A DNA stretch of 64,000 nt from Leishmania mexicana MHOM/GT/2001/U1103 (Eukaryota > Euglenozoa > Kinetoplastea > Trypanosomatida > Trypanosomatidae): assembly GCF_000234665.1 (NCBI RefSeq), contig NC_018320.1:124001-188000 (forward strand), read 5' to 3'. This document shows positions 9,751-18,676 of this stretch, one piece after another. The notes beneath the pieces are model-generated. The model was given only the letters and a program-made list of their open reading frames with translations. It ran no database searches and was not told the origin of the DNA. The translations under genes were made by a program, and so were the position numbers. The first letter of the stretch is position 1, and each line of letters begins with the position of its first letter.

Positions 9751-12687
9751 CTACACCCTCCTCCGCTTCTTGGTCTCTGTTGGTGTGCGCTGGAGGACGC
9801 TGTCCTCCTCACAACCCTCGATACGCTCGCGTCGGCGCCGCTTCAGACCAGCCGATGTCTTGTCCACATCCGCATGGCTGTCGACATCGGTGGACACCGC
9901 TGCGCGCCTCTTACGCTGCTTAACAGTGACTGTAGAGGCCGTCATATCATACTCGTAGTGCCCCGCGTTGGTGCGGCTGCCGTCATGTTGGGCGCCTGCC
10001 TTTAACCCCTTCCGCTGGCTCACCGCTGCATCTCGTGGACGCAGCGCCACCACCGCGGAAATGCCGCCTTTCTTGGACTTCAAATTTTTCTTCCTTGTGC
10101 TAGCCTTGCCGCTGCTTGCCACCACACCAGCCCCGCGCACAGCGACCCCAACGTCAGCATGCTCATCCGCCGCGTCGCCCATCAACGCCGCGACCTCCTC
10201 TGGCGACGCATCATCACCCAAGAAATGCCTCAATTCACTTTCGAGGTCACGCGTGTCTGTCTTCCCCGTACGCGAGACGTATTTTCGGTCCTCCCTCGCC
10301 AGTATGGCACGCAGCTCCGCTGATTCGACCTGCCGCAGCCGGTGCAGCCGACGCTGCATGCGCCTCTGCTGTGGTGTCGTGAAGTGCTGGCCTCGCTCCA
10401 AGATGCCAGAGGTGATGTCAAGGGCACGTTGCAGTTTCGCTGCAGCGGACTTGCGCTCGCGTTGCCGCAACTCCGCGGCAGCCTCCTCCTGGTTGAGGTA
10501 CACTCGCCTATGCTCTGCCGACCGGCCTGCGGCGCCCGCAGCCCCATCTGAGCCAGCTCCTGTGGTGCTGTCGGCGCTACAGCTAGTATGCATTCCGTCC
10601 TGGGGAGTGACGGCTGCTGAGAAGAGAAAGGGGCGGGTGGATACGGCTCGTCCGTGCAGGTGCGTGAGCCGCCCGCCATTCACAGGGGGGCCGCCACTAG
10701 CGTGGTGTGCCGAGGTGGCCTGGTCTCCTTCATCGCCTTCCTGCGGCTGCTCAGTCGCCACGTCGAATGGACAGTAAAAGTCGAGGTACTTCGTGTATGG
10801 CAGGTAGGGGACGTTCAAGTAGGGCACATTCTCCGGCATCACGATTGGACTCACCTCTGGCACGGGGTCCTCGACCTGGACGTAGCCGTGCGTCGCCAGC
10901 ATGCGATGTTGCTCGTGGCGGCTCAGCCGTCGCCGTGGCGGATTGACGTTCAGCTGAACCGGCGACGTGAAGTGGCGGAGGTACTGCTCGCTCTTCGTGA
11001 GCCACGGCGCCGACACCTCCACTGCCTCCTTCGCAGCGCGCGCTATCGCAGCCGTGTCGTTGCTCGTCGCCAGTGTCTTCAGGATAGACTGATGCGCCGC
11101 CTTGCTGTGCAGCCCCGCGGCGATGCTCTTCGGCAGAGTCGCCTCCGTTGGCATGAGAGCCACGTAGGTCTCCAGCGGCGTCAGAGGCTGCGAATCCATC
11201 GTAGCACTTGGGAGGCAAATACGGGCGTTCGTTCGTTGACAGTGCGCCGCCGCAGCGCGTAGGTGGCACAGCTGCGGCGCCGCTGGCGCTGGCACGTAGT
11301 GGTAGTCTGGGCACACACCCGTGACGACCGTGTGGAGCGACCAAAGAGCCGCCTGGAGAAGGCCCATGCCCACCTCGATGCTTGACGACCCCGTGTATTC
11401 GGACGACTGCACGACGTCTGCGAGGAAGTCGATGTCGATGGCGTCGAGGCTAGGCGAGACGAGCGTGCTGTATGGATATGTGGCGCGCACACTGCGGTAG
11501 CGCCGCCACAAGGCCATGGCCACCTCACCAGCGCCGGTGTAATGATCGCCGCCGTTGAGCAGGAAAAGGAAAATGAAGTCGATGCGGATGGACGGTAGCT
11601 GCGATGGCGAGAAGGGCGTGTCGCCGCGGGTGGCGGAGGTCGCCTTCAGCCAGCGGTACAAGATGTCCGACACACGAATAAGCTGCAGAGAGGATGGGCT
11701 GATGATGCTGAAGTTGTGGAAGGCGGTGGCGCCAAGGCATGTCATGACAAGGTCGATGTCGTTGCCCATCACCACGACTGTATCGTCTGGGCGGCAGCGC
11801 AGATACGGCGCCGTCGCGGCATCGTCACAGCCATCGCCGCTGCTGCCCCGGCGGCCAGCGTTGCCGAACTCCCTGCGAGAGCGAGGCGCCCTCTCGTCCT
11901 GCGGTGTCCGCGCGGTTCTGTCTGTCGTGCTGCCTGAGCCGTATGCGAGAAAGGCCAGCGCGCGCGATATCTTCGCTTCGCCCTCGCCCATGACGGTAGT
12001 GCCGTAGAGGTACACCGGGCACGCACGGCGAAGAAAGCCGCGGCCGCGGTTCAGCTTAAACTGTGACGCGATGGCGTTCTCGAGCTCGATCATGAAGAGC
12101 GACCCGGCGGTGATCGAGAGCGTGTTGAGCTGCTGTACACTGCCGGTGTCGAGAAGAGAAACCCTGCGCCGTCGAAGCCGCTGCGTCTGGAGTTTTGCAA
12201 TGGGAGCGGGGCCGTCGAAGCAGATGCTGAGCGACTGGCGCGGCACCACCACCTCCGTCACCAGCACACGCAGCCGCTCCAGCACCTCCTGGATGAGCTG
12301 CCTCTTCATTTTGTTCTCGCTACTTTGATGATGGAAGCAGGAGTGCACAACACAGTTCATGTCCACCAGCACGTGATCGACCATCGGCGCGTAGCTGCCA
12401 GTCGCGACAACCCCTGCCTGCTCCGGAGGGCTCATGTGCGAGGAAGATGTTAACGGGCGCCGGCACGCCCCTCTGCTGTCAACGTCATTTGCCTCATTCT
12501 TCTCGCTGCCGTTGGCGTACAGCGCGCCCAAGTCCGCATCAGCGTCCTCGCCGGTGATCTCGTAGTAGCCCTCCACTCGCAAGCGCCGCTTCACCTCCTC
12601 TGCGGCCTCCGCATCGCTCAGAGGCACCGGGAGCAACCGCGTGCACCCGCAGGAGTCGATGAACTTGCGAAGCCCTAAAAGCCCCAT
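9751..12687 (-). CDS. 5'-3' exoribonuclease, XRN family
   Basis: XRN enzymes degrade 5'-monophosphorylated RNA processively in cytoplasmic decay or nuclear processing. The product is 978 residues from an ATG at 12687. The N-terminal XRN motifs are present in order: LVDMNCVVHS with Asp109; FDGPAPIAKLQTQRLRRR, matching the basic 5'-phosphate pocket; GEGEAKIS with Glu235 and Glu237; MGNDIDLVM with Asp310 and Asp312; and DFIFLFLLNGGDHYTG, the position of the last metal-binding Asp. The catalytic set therefore looks complete. An unusual insert of about 60 residues (about 45-105) separates the MGLLGLRKFI start from the first Asp motif, and another disordered insert follows the EGE motif. The C-terminus is basic (KRRRRERIEG, KKRRRV at the very end), suggesting nuclear import. 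Trypanosomatids have several XRN paralogues; I cannot say which one this is. Confidence 0.9.
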   Translation of the reverse strand: MGLLGLRKFIDSCGCTRLLPVPLSDAEAAEEVKRRLRVEGYYEITGEDADADLGALYANGSEKNEANDVDSRGACRRPLTSSSHMSPPEQAGVVATGSYAPMVDHVLVDMNCVVHSCFHHQSSENKMKRQLIQEVLERLRVLVTEVVVPRQSLSICFDGPAPIAKLQTQRLRRRRVSLLDTGSVQQLNTLSITAGSLFMIELENAIASQFKLNRGRGFLRRACPVYLYGTTVMGEGEAKISRALAFLAYGSGSTTDRTARTPQDERAPRSRREFGNAGRRGSSGDGCDDAATAPYLRCRPDDTVVVMGNDIDLVMTCLGATAFHNFSIISPSSLQLIRVSDILYRWLKATSATRGDTPFSPSQLPSIRIDFIFLFLLNGGDHYTGAGEVAMALWRRYRSVRATYPYSTLVSPSLDAIDIDFLADVVQSSEYTGSSSIEVGMGLLQAALWSLHTVVTGVCPDYHYVPAPAAPQLCHLRAAAAHCQRTNARICLPSATMDSQPLTPLETYVALMPTEATLPKSIAAGLHSKAAHQSILKTLATSNDTAAIARAAKEAVEVSAPWLTKSEQYLRHFTSPVQLNVNPPRRRLSRHEQHRMLATHGYVQVEDPVPEVSPIVMPENVPYLNVPYLPYTKYLDFYCPFDVATEQPQEGDEGDQATSAHHASGGPPVNGGRLTHLHGRAVSTRPFLFSAAVTPQDGMHTSCSADSTTGAGSDGAAGAAGRSAEHRRVYLNQEEAAAELRQRERKSAAAKLQRALDITSGILERGQHFTTPQQRRMQRRLHRLRQVESAELRAILAREDRKYVSRTGKTDTRDLESELRHFLGDDASPEEVAALMGDAADEHADVGVAVRGAGVVASSGKASTRKKNLKSKKGGISAVVALRPRDAAVSQRKGLKAGAQHDGSRTNAGHYEYDMTASTVTVKQRKRRAAVSTDVDSHADVDKTSAGLKRRRRERIEGCEEDSVLQRTPTETKKRRRV

Positions 12688-13884
12688 GTATTACTTAGTG
12701 ATAGGTGTGTGTGGGGGGGGGGGACACCTGTGTCTGTGTCTGTGTCTGGGTGCGCGCGCGCCTACGCGGGCGTCCAGTCTACATGCAGTGTGTGCGTGTA
12801 CTCTTCGGACCCCACTCCTCTTCGGTAGCGCGGCCTACAAATCGCTGTGCACAGGGGGGAGGAGGAAGAGGCGCGTGTGTGGGCGAGTAGCAGCAAAACG
12901 CGCTCACGTGTCGAAGTTGAGGCAGACGCAATGGAGAGAGTAAGTTGGGCAGTTCGCAGTGAGACGACGAGGACAACGGCAGCAAGGCCGTGCGTGCATG
13001 TGTGTAGAGTCACAGCAGCTTGCAAGCGCTCCGCTCCGCGCATGCTGAGTTACGAAGAAGGGGGAGGGGATGAAAGAGGAGGCACGCCCCCTCGCACAGC
13101 GAAAGGGAACGGGTCTGCGTGCCCACCTCTCCGCGGACACATCCGGTTATTCGCATCCACGAGGCGCACGTGAGACGACGCCTCTTTCGGCCTCCCTCCT
13201 TCGGTTTTGTGGGTCGCAAAGACGCATCCACCAAAATCGGAATACGTGTGCGTGTATGTGTGTGTGCGCGCGCTCTTGTTGCGTTGACGCGATCGCTGTC
13301 CAGATCCGCCACGACGCAAGCGTGGCGACGAAGACGAGTCCCCCCCTCCCGGCTCACCCGCACCTCCCTCATGCCTCCCCCCTCCCCCTCCCCTCAGGAC
13401 CGTTCTGCGTGTGTGCGTGCGTGTAGGTTCCAACGCGCACACAGAGGAGGTGGGAACGAAGGCGTTGAGATAGAAGAGATGTCATAGGAAGACGCAAGGG
13501 TGACGGAGACATGACGCCGATGGGCGCAGGAGAGGAGGAGGGACGGTCGCATGCGCAGCAGGGATCAACCATCCTTGTCGTGGATACCACATACACAAGC
13601 GTGTGACAGCAGCACCTCCCCTTCCTCCTCCCCCTCATGCATTTCGCTCAGCTTCCTCTGCTTCACAGGCGGCGCGTATGGACTCGCGCAAACGGTCGTT
13701 CGTGTTGGCTCATGAAAGCGACAGCTGTATGTGCGTGCCGGCGTACAGAGCGAGAGGTGGGGCGTGCCCATTGCGGCTGCAGGCCGCTGCGAGAAAAACA
13801 TGCGGAGGAGAGGCAGCCGATAAGAGCTCGGCAGGACTCTCACCCTCCTCCCTCCAACTGTGGGTCGTCACCTGTCCAGACGAC
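12688..13884. other. Intergenic region
   Basis: Presumed 3'UTR of the two-TM protein gene and 5'UTR of the exoribonuclease. A minus-strand C10 run with CA repeats (about 12705-12722) lies close to the exoribonuclease ATG and may serve as part of its splice tract. CA/GT-rich stretches occur near 13250-13275. No gene recognised. Confidence 0.6.
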
Positions 13885-14976
13885 TTAGCCAAGGCTCTGC
13901 TTGACCTCCTCGCCGCCAGCGATGCCGCTGCTCACCAGCGTGTAGATGCCGAGATACCCCACAAAGACGAGTACCCACACGAAGTAGATCATCAAGGGAA
14001 CAGCAACCTTCGGGAGAAAGGACGAGCTCAGCCGCTCCAGCTCTATGTTGAAACGGACGATGGGCACGCGGTAGGCGTCCACCGGGATGGAAAGAGCGCG
14101 CGGACGCACCTCGACAACCGGCAGAAACGGATCATCAGTGCCAGAGAACGCGCGGATGACGCCCCGCAGTGTGGCGTCGGCGCCGTTACTGCCACTCACT
14201 ATGCCATCGATGTCCTCTCTGTCTACCCACACGTCCTTCTCGAACGTGAACTCGAGCGCGTTGTCACGACTGGTGGAGAAGACTAACAGCTCCGTGTCCT
14301 GCGGCTCCTCGGCCCAACCGCGTGCCGTCGGAGACGTTGCGCCCGCGACGTCGATGCTGCCTTTGAGGAGCCTCTGCACGCTAGAACGGCGTACTTGGTA
14401 GAGCACCAGGTCAAAGCCAACGCTTGGCGAGCCCAAGAAGCTGAGCCGTATCATGTAGGACCCTCCCGGCTTCAGCTTGTCCAGGACGTAGCGCTGGCGC
14501 GACGGCACAGCGTTGCGAGGGCCGCCACCGCGCTCCGCGGATGCACGCTCCTCGTCGTCGTCCCAGAGCGGTACCCCTGCCGGAAGGGCAGGGTTGCGCA
14601 CGCGCTGCCTTGTCATAGGCTCGCCGATCCGCAGAAACTTGTACATCTGCGTGTACGACTCGTGGGAGCTGGCGCGCAAGGTGACGAGAAGCGATGCCGC
14701 ATCAGCCTCGGCAGCGCTGGGGCTAGCAGCGAGGTGCTCGCTCATAGGCACAGCCCAAGGCACCCACCGTTGAGAGAAATCCCTCACATTGCTGCGAATC
14801 CCATCGAAAAGATCGGGCTGCTCGATCACGCTGATGCGCACCACGTAGTACAAGGAAGTGGTGGCGTAGAGTGCCGCGAGCAGAGAGAGAAACAGAAACA
14901 GAGCGCGCTGGAGGCGGCGCAGGAAGCAGCGAGCAAGGTCCCTCTCCGGTGCCACGCGTGCGCGGGTGTGTGTCAT
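13885..14976 (-). CDS. Two-TM membrane protein with large lumenal domain, unknown function
   Basis: The product is 363 residues from the ATG at 14976. The frame continues 19 codons upstream but begins with GTG, so 14976 is the first usable start. A basic N-terminus precedes TM1 (about residues 24-46, RALFLFLSLLAALYATTSLY). A roughly 275-residue non-membrane domain follows, then TM2 (about 324-351, VPLMIYFVWVLVFVGYLGIY). Both termini would be cytosolic. The middle domain has beta-rich segments (YMIRLSFLGSPSVGFDLVLY) and a charged, probably disordered loop with DDDEE. This hairpin layout is like seipin and some ER scaffold proteins, but I see no sequence motif that proves such a link. Probable ER or Golgi membrane protein. 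Confidence 0.75.
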   Translation of the reverse strand: MTHTRARVAPERDLARCFLRRLQRALFLFLSLLAALYATTSLYYVVRISVIEQPDLFDGIRSNVRDFSQRWVPWAVPMSEHLAASPSAAEADAASLLVTLRASSHESYTQMYKFLRIGEPMTRQRVRNPALPAGVPLWDDDEERASAERGGGPRNAVPSRQRYVLDKLKPGGSYMIRLSFLGSPSVGFDLVLYQVRRSSVQRLLKGSIDVAGATSPTARGWAEEPQDTELLVFSTSRDNALEFTFEKDVWVDREDIDGIVSGSNGADATLRGVIRAFSGTDDPFLPVVEVRPRALSIPVDAYRVPIVRFNIELERLSSSFLPKVAVPLMIYFVWVLVFVGYLGIYTLVSSGIAGGEEVKQSLG

Positions 14977-16057
14977 GAGCAAGGGAGGGGAGGAATGGGG
15001 GATGGGGAGGGGGGAGAACGCGCCGCGTAACACCGCTCAAGCAAGAAAGGAAAAACACACACAAAGTCGCAGCGCAGCGGCCGGCAGGTGGTACAGCGAG
15101 AGTGGTATAGATTCGGCACGACACACTCCGAGAAATAGCACAGTGGAAGAGGAGAAACAGCAGCAGTGGCAGCAGCAGCGCCCCAGCGCAAGCTGTGCAC
15201 AAGCCGAAGGGCAGAGAGAATGACGTGGGTGATGCAACCGGCGAACTTTGTTGTCGTGTCCCTACGCAGCCATGAAGCTCGCCATTGTGGACAGCGTGCG
15301 ACGAGTCGGCGAGTAGGAGAGCAGACGCACACGCGCGCGCACACATGCCAAGGGGGGGGGGGCAGAGACGGATCCGTGGAAGCCATGGAGGTGATTTGCG
15401 GGGGAGAGGAGTGAAGATGGGCGAAACGGGGGTTGGCGTTAGGGAGGAGAGATACTTAGCGGAGTGTGCATGCACAGGCTCCCCGTAAGCTTGTGCTTGC
15501 CCGATGGGCATGCAGAGGAATGACCTGAATCGGGAGAATGGCGGGGCGACACCTCGTTGCGCGCTGACCGCATCGCTGCATGGAACACCGAAACGCAACA
15601 CTCAGGCGTCGCAGACAGCCGAAGCGAAGAAGCAGCAGCGAGAGCGTCCAGTAAAGAACAGGAGCGGAAGTGGCTGCAACGCCGTGACTGCCGCGCCACC
15701 ATCTCAGTGTGCGGGCGTGGTTGTAAGGGAGCGTGAGCGTGTGTATGTGAGAGAGCACCCCCGAAAAGGGGCTCACCGAAGTTAATCAGGAAAGCAAGGC
15801 AAGGCGAACATGCTGGCACACCTGCGCATCATGTCATGGAGGGCTGACGCGCCGAAGAGGACCGAGTGGGTAGCGGTGATGGCAGCGCCGTCACAGCGCC
15901 TTCATGGCATCCGCACCTTCACCCACCCTCTTTTATCCCAGTCACCCTTGCCGATATCGACTGCGTCGGCAGCAGCAACACAACACCATCATCCGTACAG
16001 CGCCGTCGCCCGGCCTACATCCACTCCCTGTAACGCCGACAAGCCTGTGTGGACATC
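14977..16057. other. Intergenic region
   Basis: Presumed 3'UTR of the 16058-18019 gene. A pyrimidine-rich minus-strand stretch followed by AG near 15129 could be the spliced-leader site for the two-TM gene. A G9-10 run occurs near 15352-15361. No gene recognised. Confidence 0.55.
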
Positions 16058-18019
16058 CTACAGGTCGAAAATTTCGACCACGGTGACCGCGGCACCACGG
16101 CCGCCATCGCGGGAGGCCTCTTTGGACTTGAATGCCGCCGGTTTCCCGCGACGCCGGAGCGTGGTGGGATTAGCGGAGTCGGTGGGCAGCTCCGTTTTAC
16201 TAGCGGGAACGCCCTTTGGGCTTGATGATGCAGCCTCGTATTTAGGATGCGCTCCGCCCTCCATGCTCAGACTCTGCACCCCTACGTCGCCGCCGACGCC
16301 TTCACTGCTGCGAGCGGCACGGTTCGCGTCTCGAGAGGACCGTGAAGGAGTAAAAGGGGGTTCAGATGGTGATGCAGGCATCGTCGATGAGTCCTCGGAG
16401 GCCAAGCTGCTGGTCGCGGCAGGTGCAGCCTCCTCCTTGCTCTTCTTGCGACGGCGATTCACGGGAACTTCGCGCAGCTCCGAGGCTCGACTGCACAGTG
16501 CGGCTTCGATGTTCTGTTCGAGCGCCGTGACGCGGGTGACGTCGTCCTGCTGACGACTGGTAAAGTACCGGTACTGCTCCGTCGACCGCTCTCCGGTGTC
16601 TTCCAGAGAGCTATCGGCCGCTTCGCCATTCTTGTCAGAGTCCGCGGTGCGGCCTTTCGATCGCTTGCCGTGGTGTTTGTCGAGGGCGCAGGCCACTTTC
16701 CTCGGCGCACGTGATGCGGCAGCCGTAACGCCACCCCCTCCCGCTCCGGCGCTCTCGTCGCTCGTAGTTGGCACCGTTCCGCGCTGCAGCGCCTCCAGCG
16801 CCACCTTGTTGTCAAGCTGCACGCGCTTATAGTACTCGAGCCACTTGGGGTACGACTCGATCAGCAGACTGGTTGCTCGCATCTGCCAATCCGTTTCAAT
16901 GCGGGAGGCGGCCGCAAACACGTTGGTGATCTGCTTCTGCGCTGAGAAAGGGGTGGGCAGATCGTTGGCGCGCAGCAGCTGCACAGCGAGGTAGGCAAGG
17001 TCCGTGTTTCCTGTCTCCTGCGCCACCCCGAGAAAGAGATTCGATACAAGCCTCACTCGCTCTGTGTCACTCTCGGGCAGCCCCAGCGATCGCGGCGCGC
17101 GACCGTTGGCAAGGCTCAAGATAATCCCGGGCAGCGTTGCCACGGCAGAGGCACGCTTCGTGGGGTCAACAAGCTCCATCGCGAGCTGCCGAAACAGCGG
17201 GATGTAGAGCTCTTCGCGCAGATTGTGTCGCTGCACGACTCGCGTGAGCGGCATCACGTCCTCGAAAGCGGACCAGTGCGCCTCCAGTGCGCGGCAAAAT
17301 GCGTTCCATCGTCGCTTGCCCATCACCTCCGCGGTGGCGTGAGGCAGCTTGAGCGTGGCAGGTCCGTCCGTAAACCAGCGCGCCATGATCTCCTCCGGTC
17401 GCACCGGTCGGAGGCTGGTAGACACGGTTCTGGTGCTCACACCTCCGGCAGTGGTGGCCACACTGCCGCTGCTGCTGCTGCTGTTTGGGCTGCTGCTCTG
17501 CAGAATCTCTGCGTCCGCCGTCGGAGCCAGTCCCTCTTTCACCAACAGCGCCACCACATCCACGAAAGGCGTGTACAGGAGTCGGTAGAGGGAGGGTGTG
17601 TACCCAGAGACGAGAACCCGCACTCGCGTCTCCAGCTCGGTCGGGGTCAACTCCTCCGCGGGCCCTGTGGCGAGGCCGGCCGTCGGATCCTCCAGCAAGT
17701 TCAGCTCCAACGTTGTCGTACCGAGAGGGTCGTTCATGCGCGCTCGATACTCCGCGTCCAGGGTGATGGCTTCGATCTTGGAAAACATCCGTTTCCTTCC
17801 AAAGAACAGCACCCGCGTGCAGTTGACGAGCCCACGTCGCTGATCCCTGGAAGCGCCGACTGCTTCGCCAGCTGTACCACGCAATCCCGAACATGCAAGG
17901 AGCCCTCTGGACGGCGCCAGCAGAGAAGCGCGGGCCGCGAGAGGCATCATACCGCCGCCACGCACTGCACACGCGGATGTTGTGGCAGTCGCTCGCCGGA
18001 GTGTCAGCGCCCGTGACAT
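16058..18019 (-). CDS. Probable mitochondrial protein, unknown function
   Basis: The product is 653 residues from the ATG at 18019. The open frame reaches 18118 but starts there with GTG, and there is no earlier ATG. Residues 1 to about 60 are rich in Arg, Ala and Ser and lack acidic residues (MSRALTLRRATATTSACAVR), a typical mitochondrial presequence. The middle (about 60-420) is a helical, conserved-looking domain with hydrophobic/charged periodicity (LREELYIPLFRQLAMELVDP, TDLAYLAVQLLRANDLP), possibly a helical-repeat fold. The last 230 residues are low-complexity, Ser/Ala/Lys-rich with KRSKGR and NRRRKKSKEE basic patches, ending in VVEIFDL. No enzyme motif is visible. Mitochondrial RNA or ribosome association is a guess from the basic tail only. 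Confidence 0.75.
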   Translation of the reverse strand: MSRALTLRRATATTSACAVRGGGMMPLAARASLLAPSRGLLACSGLRGTAGEAVGASRDQRRGLVNCTRVLFFGRKRMFSKIEAITLDAEYRARMNDPLGTTTLELNLLEDPTAGLATGPAEELTPTELETRVRVLVSGYTPSLYRLLYTPFVDVVALLVKEGLAPTADAEILQSSSPNSSSSSGSVATTAGGVSTRTVSTSLRPVRPEEIMARWFTDGPATLKLPHATAEVMGKRRWNAFCRALEAHWSAFEDVMPLTRVVQRHNLREELYIPLFRQLAMELVDPTKRASAVATLPGIILSLANGRAPRSLGLPESDTERVRLVSNLFLGVAQETGNTDLAYLAVQLLRANDLPTPFSAQKQITNVFAAASRIETDWQMRATSLLIESYPKWLEYYKRVQLDNKVALEALQRGTVPTTSDESAGAGGGGVTAAASRAPRKVACALDKHHGKRSKGRTADSDKNGEAADSSLEDTGERSTEQYRYFTSRQQDDVTRVTALEQNIEAALCSRASELREVPVNRRRKKSKEEAAPAATSSLASEDSSTMPASPSEPPFTPSRSSRDANRAARSSEGVGGDVGVQSLSMEGGAHPKYEAASSSPKGVPASKTELPTDSANPTTLRRRGKPAAFKSKEASRDGGRGAAVTVVEIFDL

Positions 18020-18676
18020 GGCTGTGTTCGTGACGTGACTGCTCGAGGGAAAGCCTGTAAAGACGTCCCCCAGCTGTCGAATGATGGCCGAGAGGGCGAA
18101 TGGAGTGCCCAAAGACACTGCCGGTGGATCACGGCGTGCGCCCTGAACGAAAAATGAAAAAGACGGCGCTCAACTCTGCTGGCAGGCGCTGTATTGCCCC
18201 ACGCGCGCGCAAGAAGGGGGTAAGCAGAGGGGGAGCGCGCACAGGGTGTGCGTGGTGTCCGCAGCGCGTCACGATGAGTGGAGAAATGGAGAGGGCAGTG
18301 GACAGAAGAATACATATATATAAACGACGCCCCAACGTGGGGGCAGCAACAAAGACGTGCGGTCCTCCCGGCCGCCACCGCCGCCCTCCAACATCCGCGC
18401 CGCACGTTTTCCTTTCGCCAGCGTGAGTCCGCCTCGCTGCCGTGCACACAGCGAGGTCACACGCCACACCCCACACTGACATCCTTCCCCCCCTCCACGC
18501 ACACACACACGCTCGGTTGTTATTTCTTTACTTCCGTTTTATTTCGCTTTACTCGTGCCCCCCCAATCACCCACTCACACCCCAACCGTGCTTGGGATGC
18601 GTGAAGATGGACGCTAACGCAGTCCACCGCAGCGCGCACGCGGACTTGCGCCACAGAGACGGGCATGGTGTCCCAA
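18020..18676. other. Intergenic region with retroposon fragment
   Basis: Presumed 3'UTR of the PLP-decarboxylase-like gene. It holds a TA microsatellite near 18312-18321 and the repeat fragment at 18419-18508. No gene recognised. Confidence 0.6.
18419..18508 (-). mobile_element. Short fragment of the second SIDER-like repeat family
   Basis: About 90 bp, including CAGCGTGAGTCCGC and GCGAGGTCACACGCCACACC, match the left end of the repeat at 60866-61286 with roughly 85-90% identity by eye, ending in the same CA-rich stretch. The rest of the element is absent. It sits in the presumed 3'UTR of the PLP-like gene. Orientation is inferred from the full-length copies. Confidence 0.55.

Noticed and set aside
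13885..14976. Naming the two-TM protein as seipin
   Set aside because: Only topology agrees; I see no sequence motif that would justify the name.
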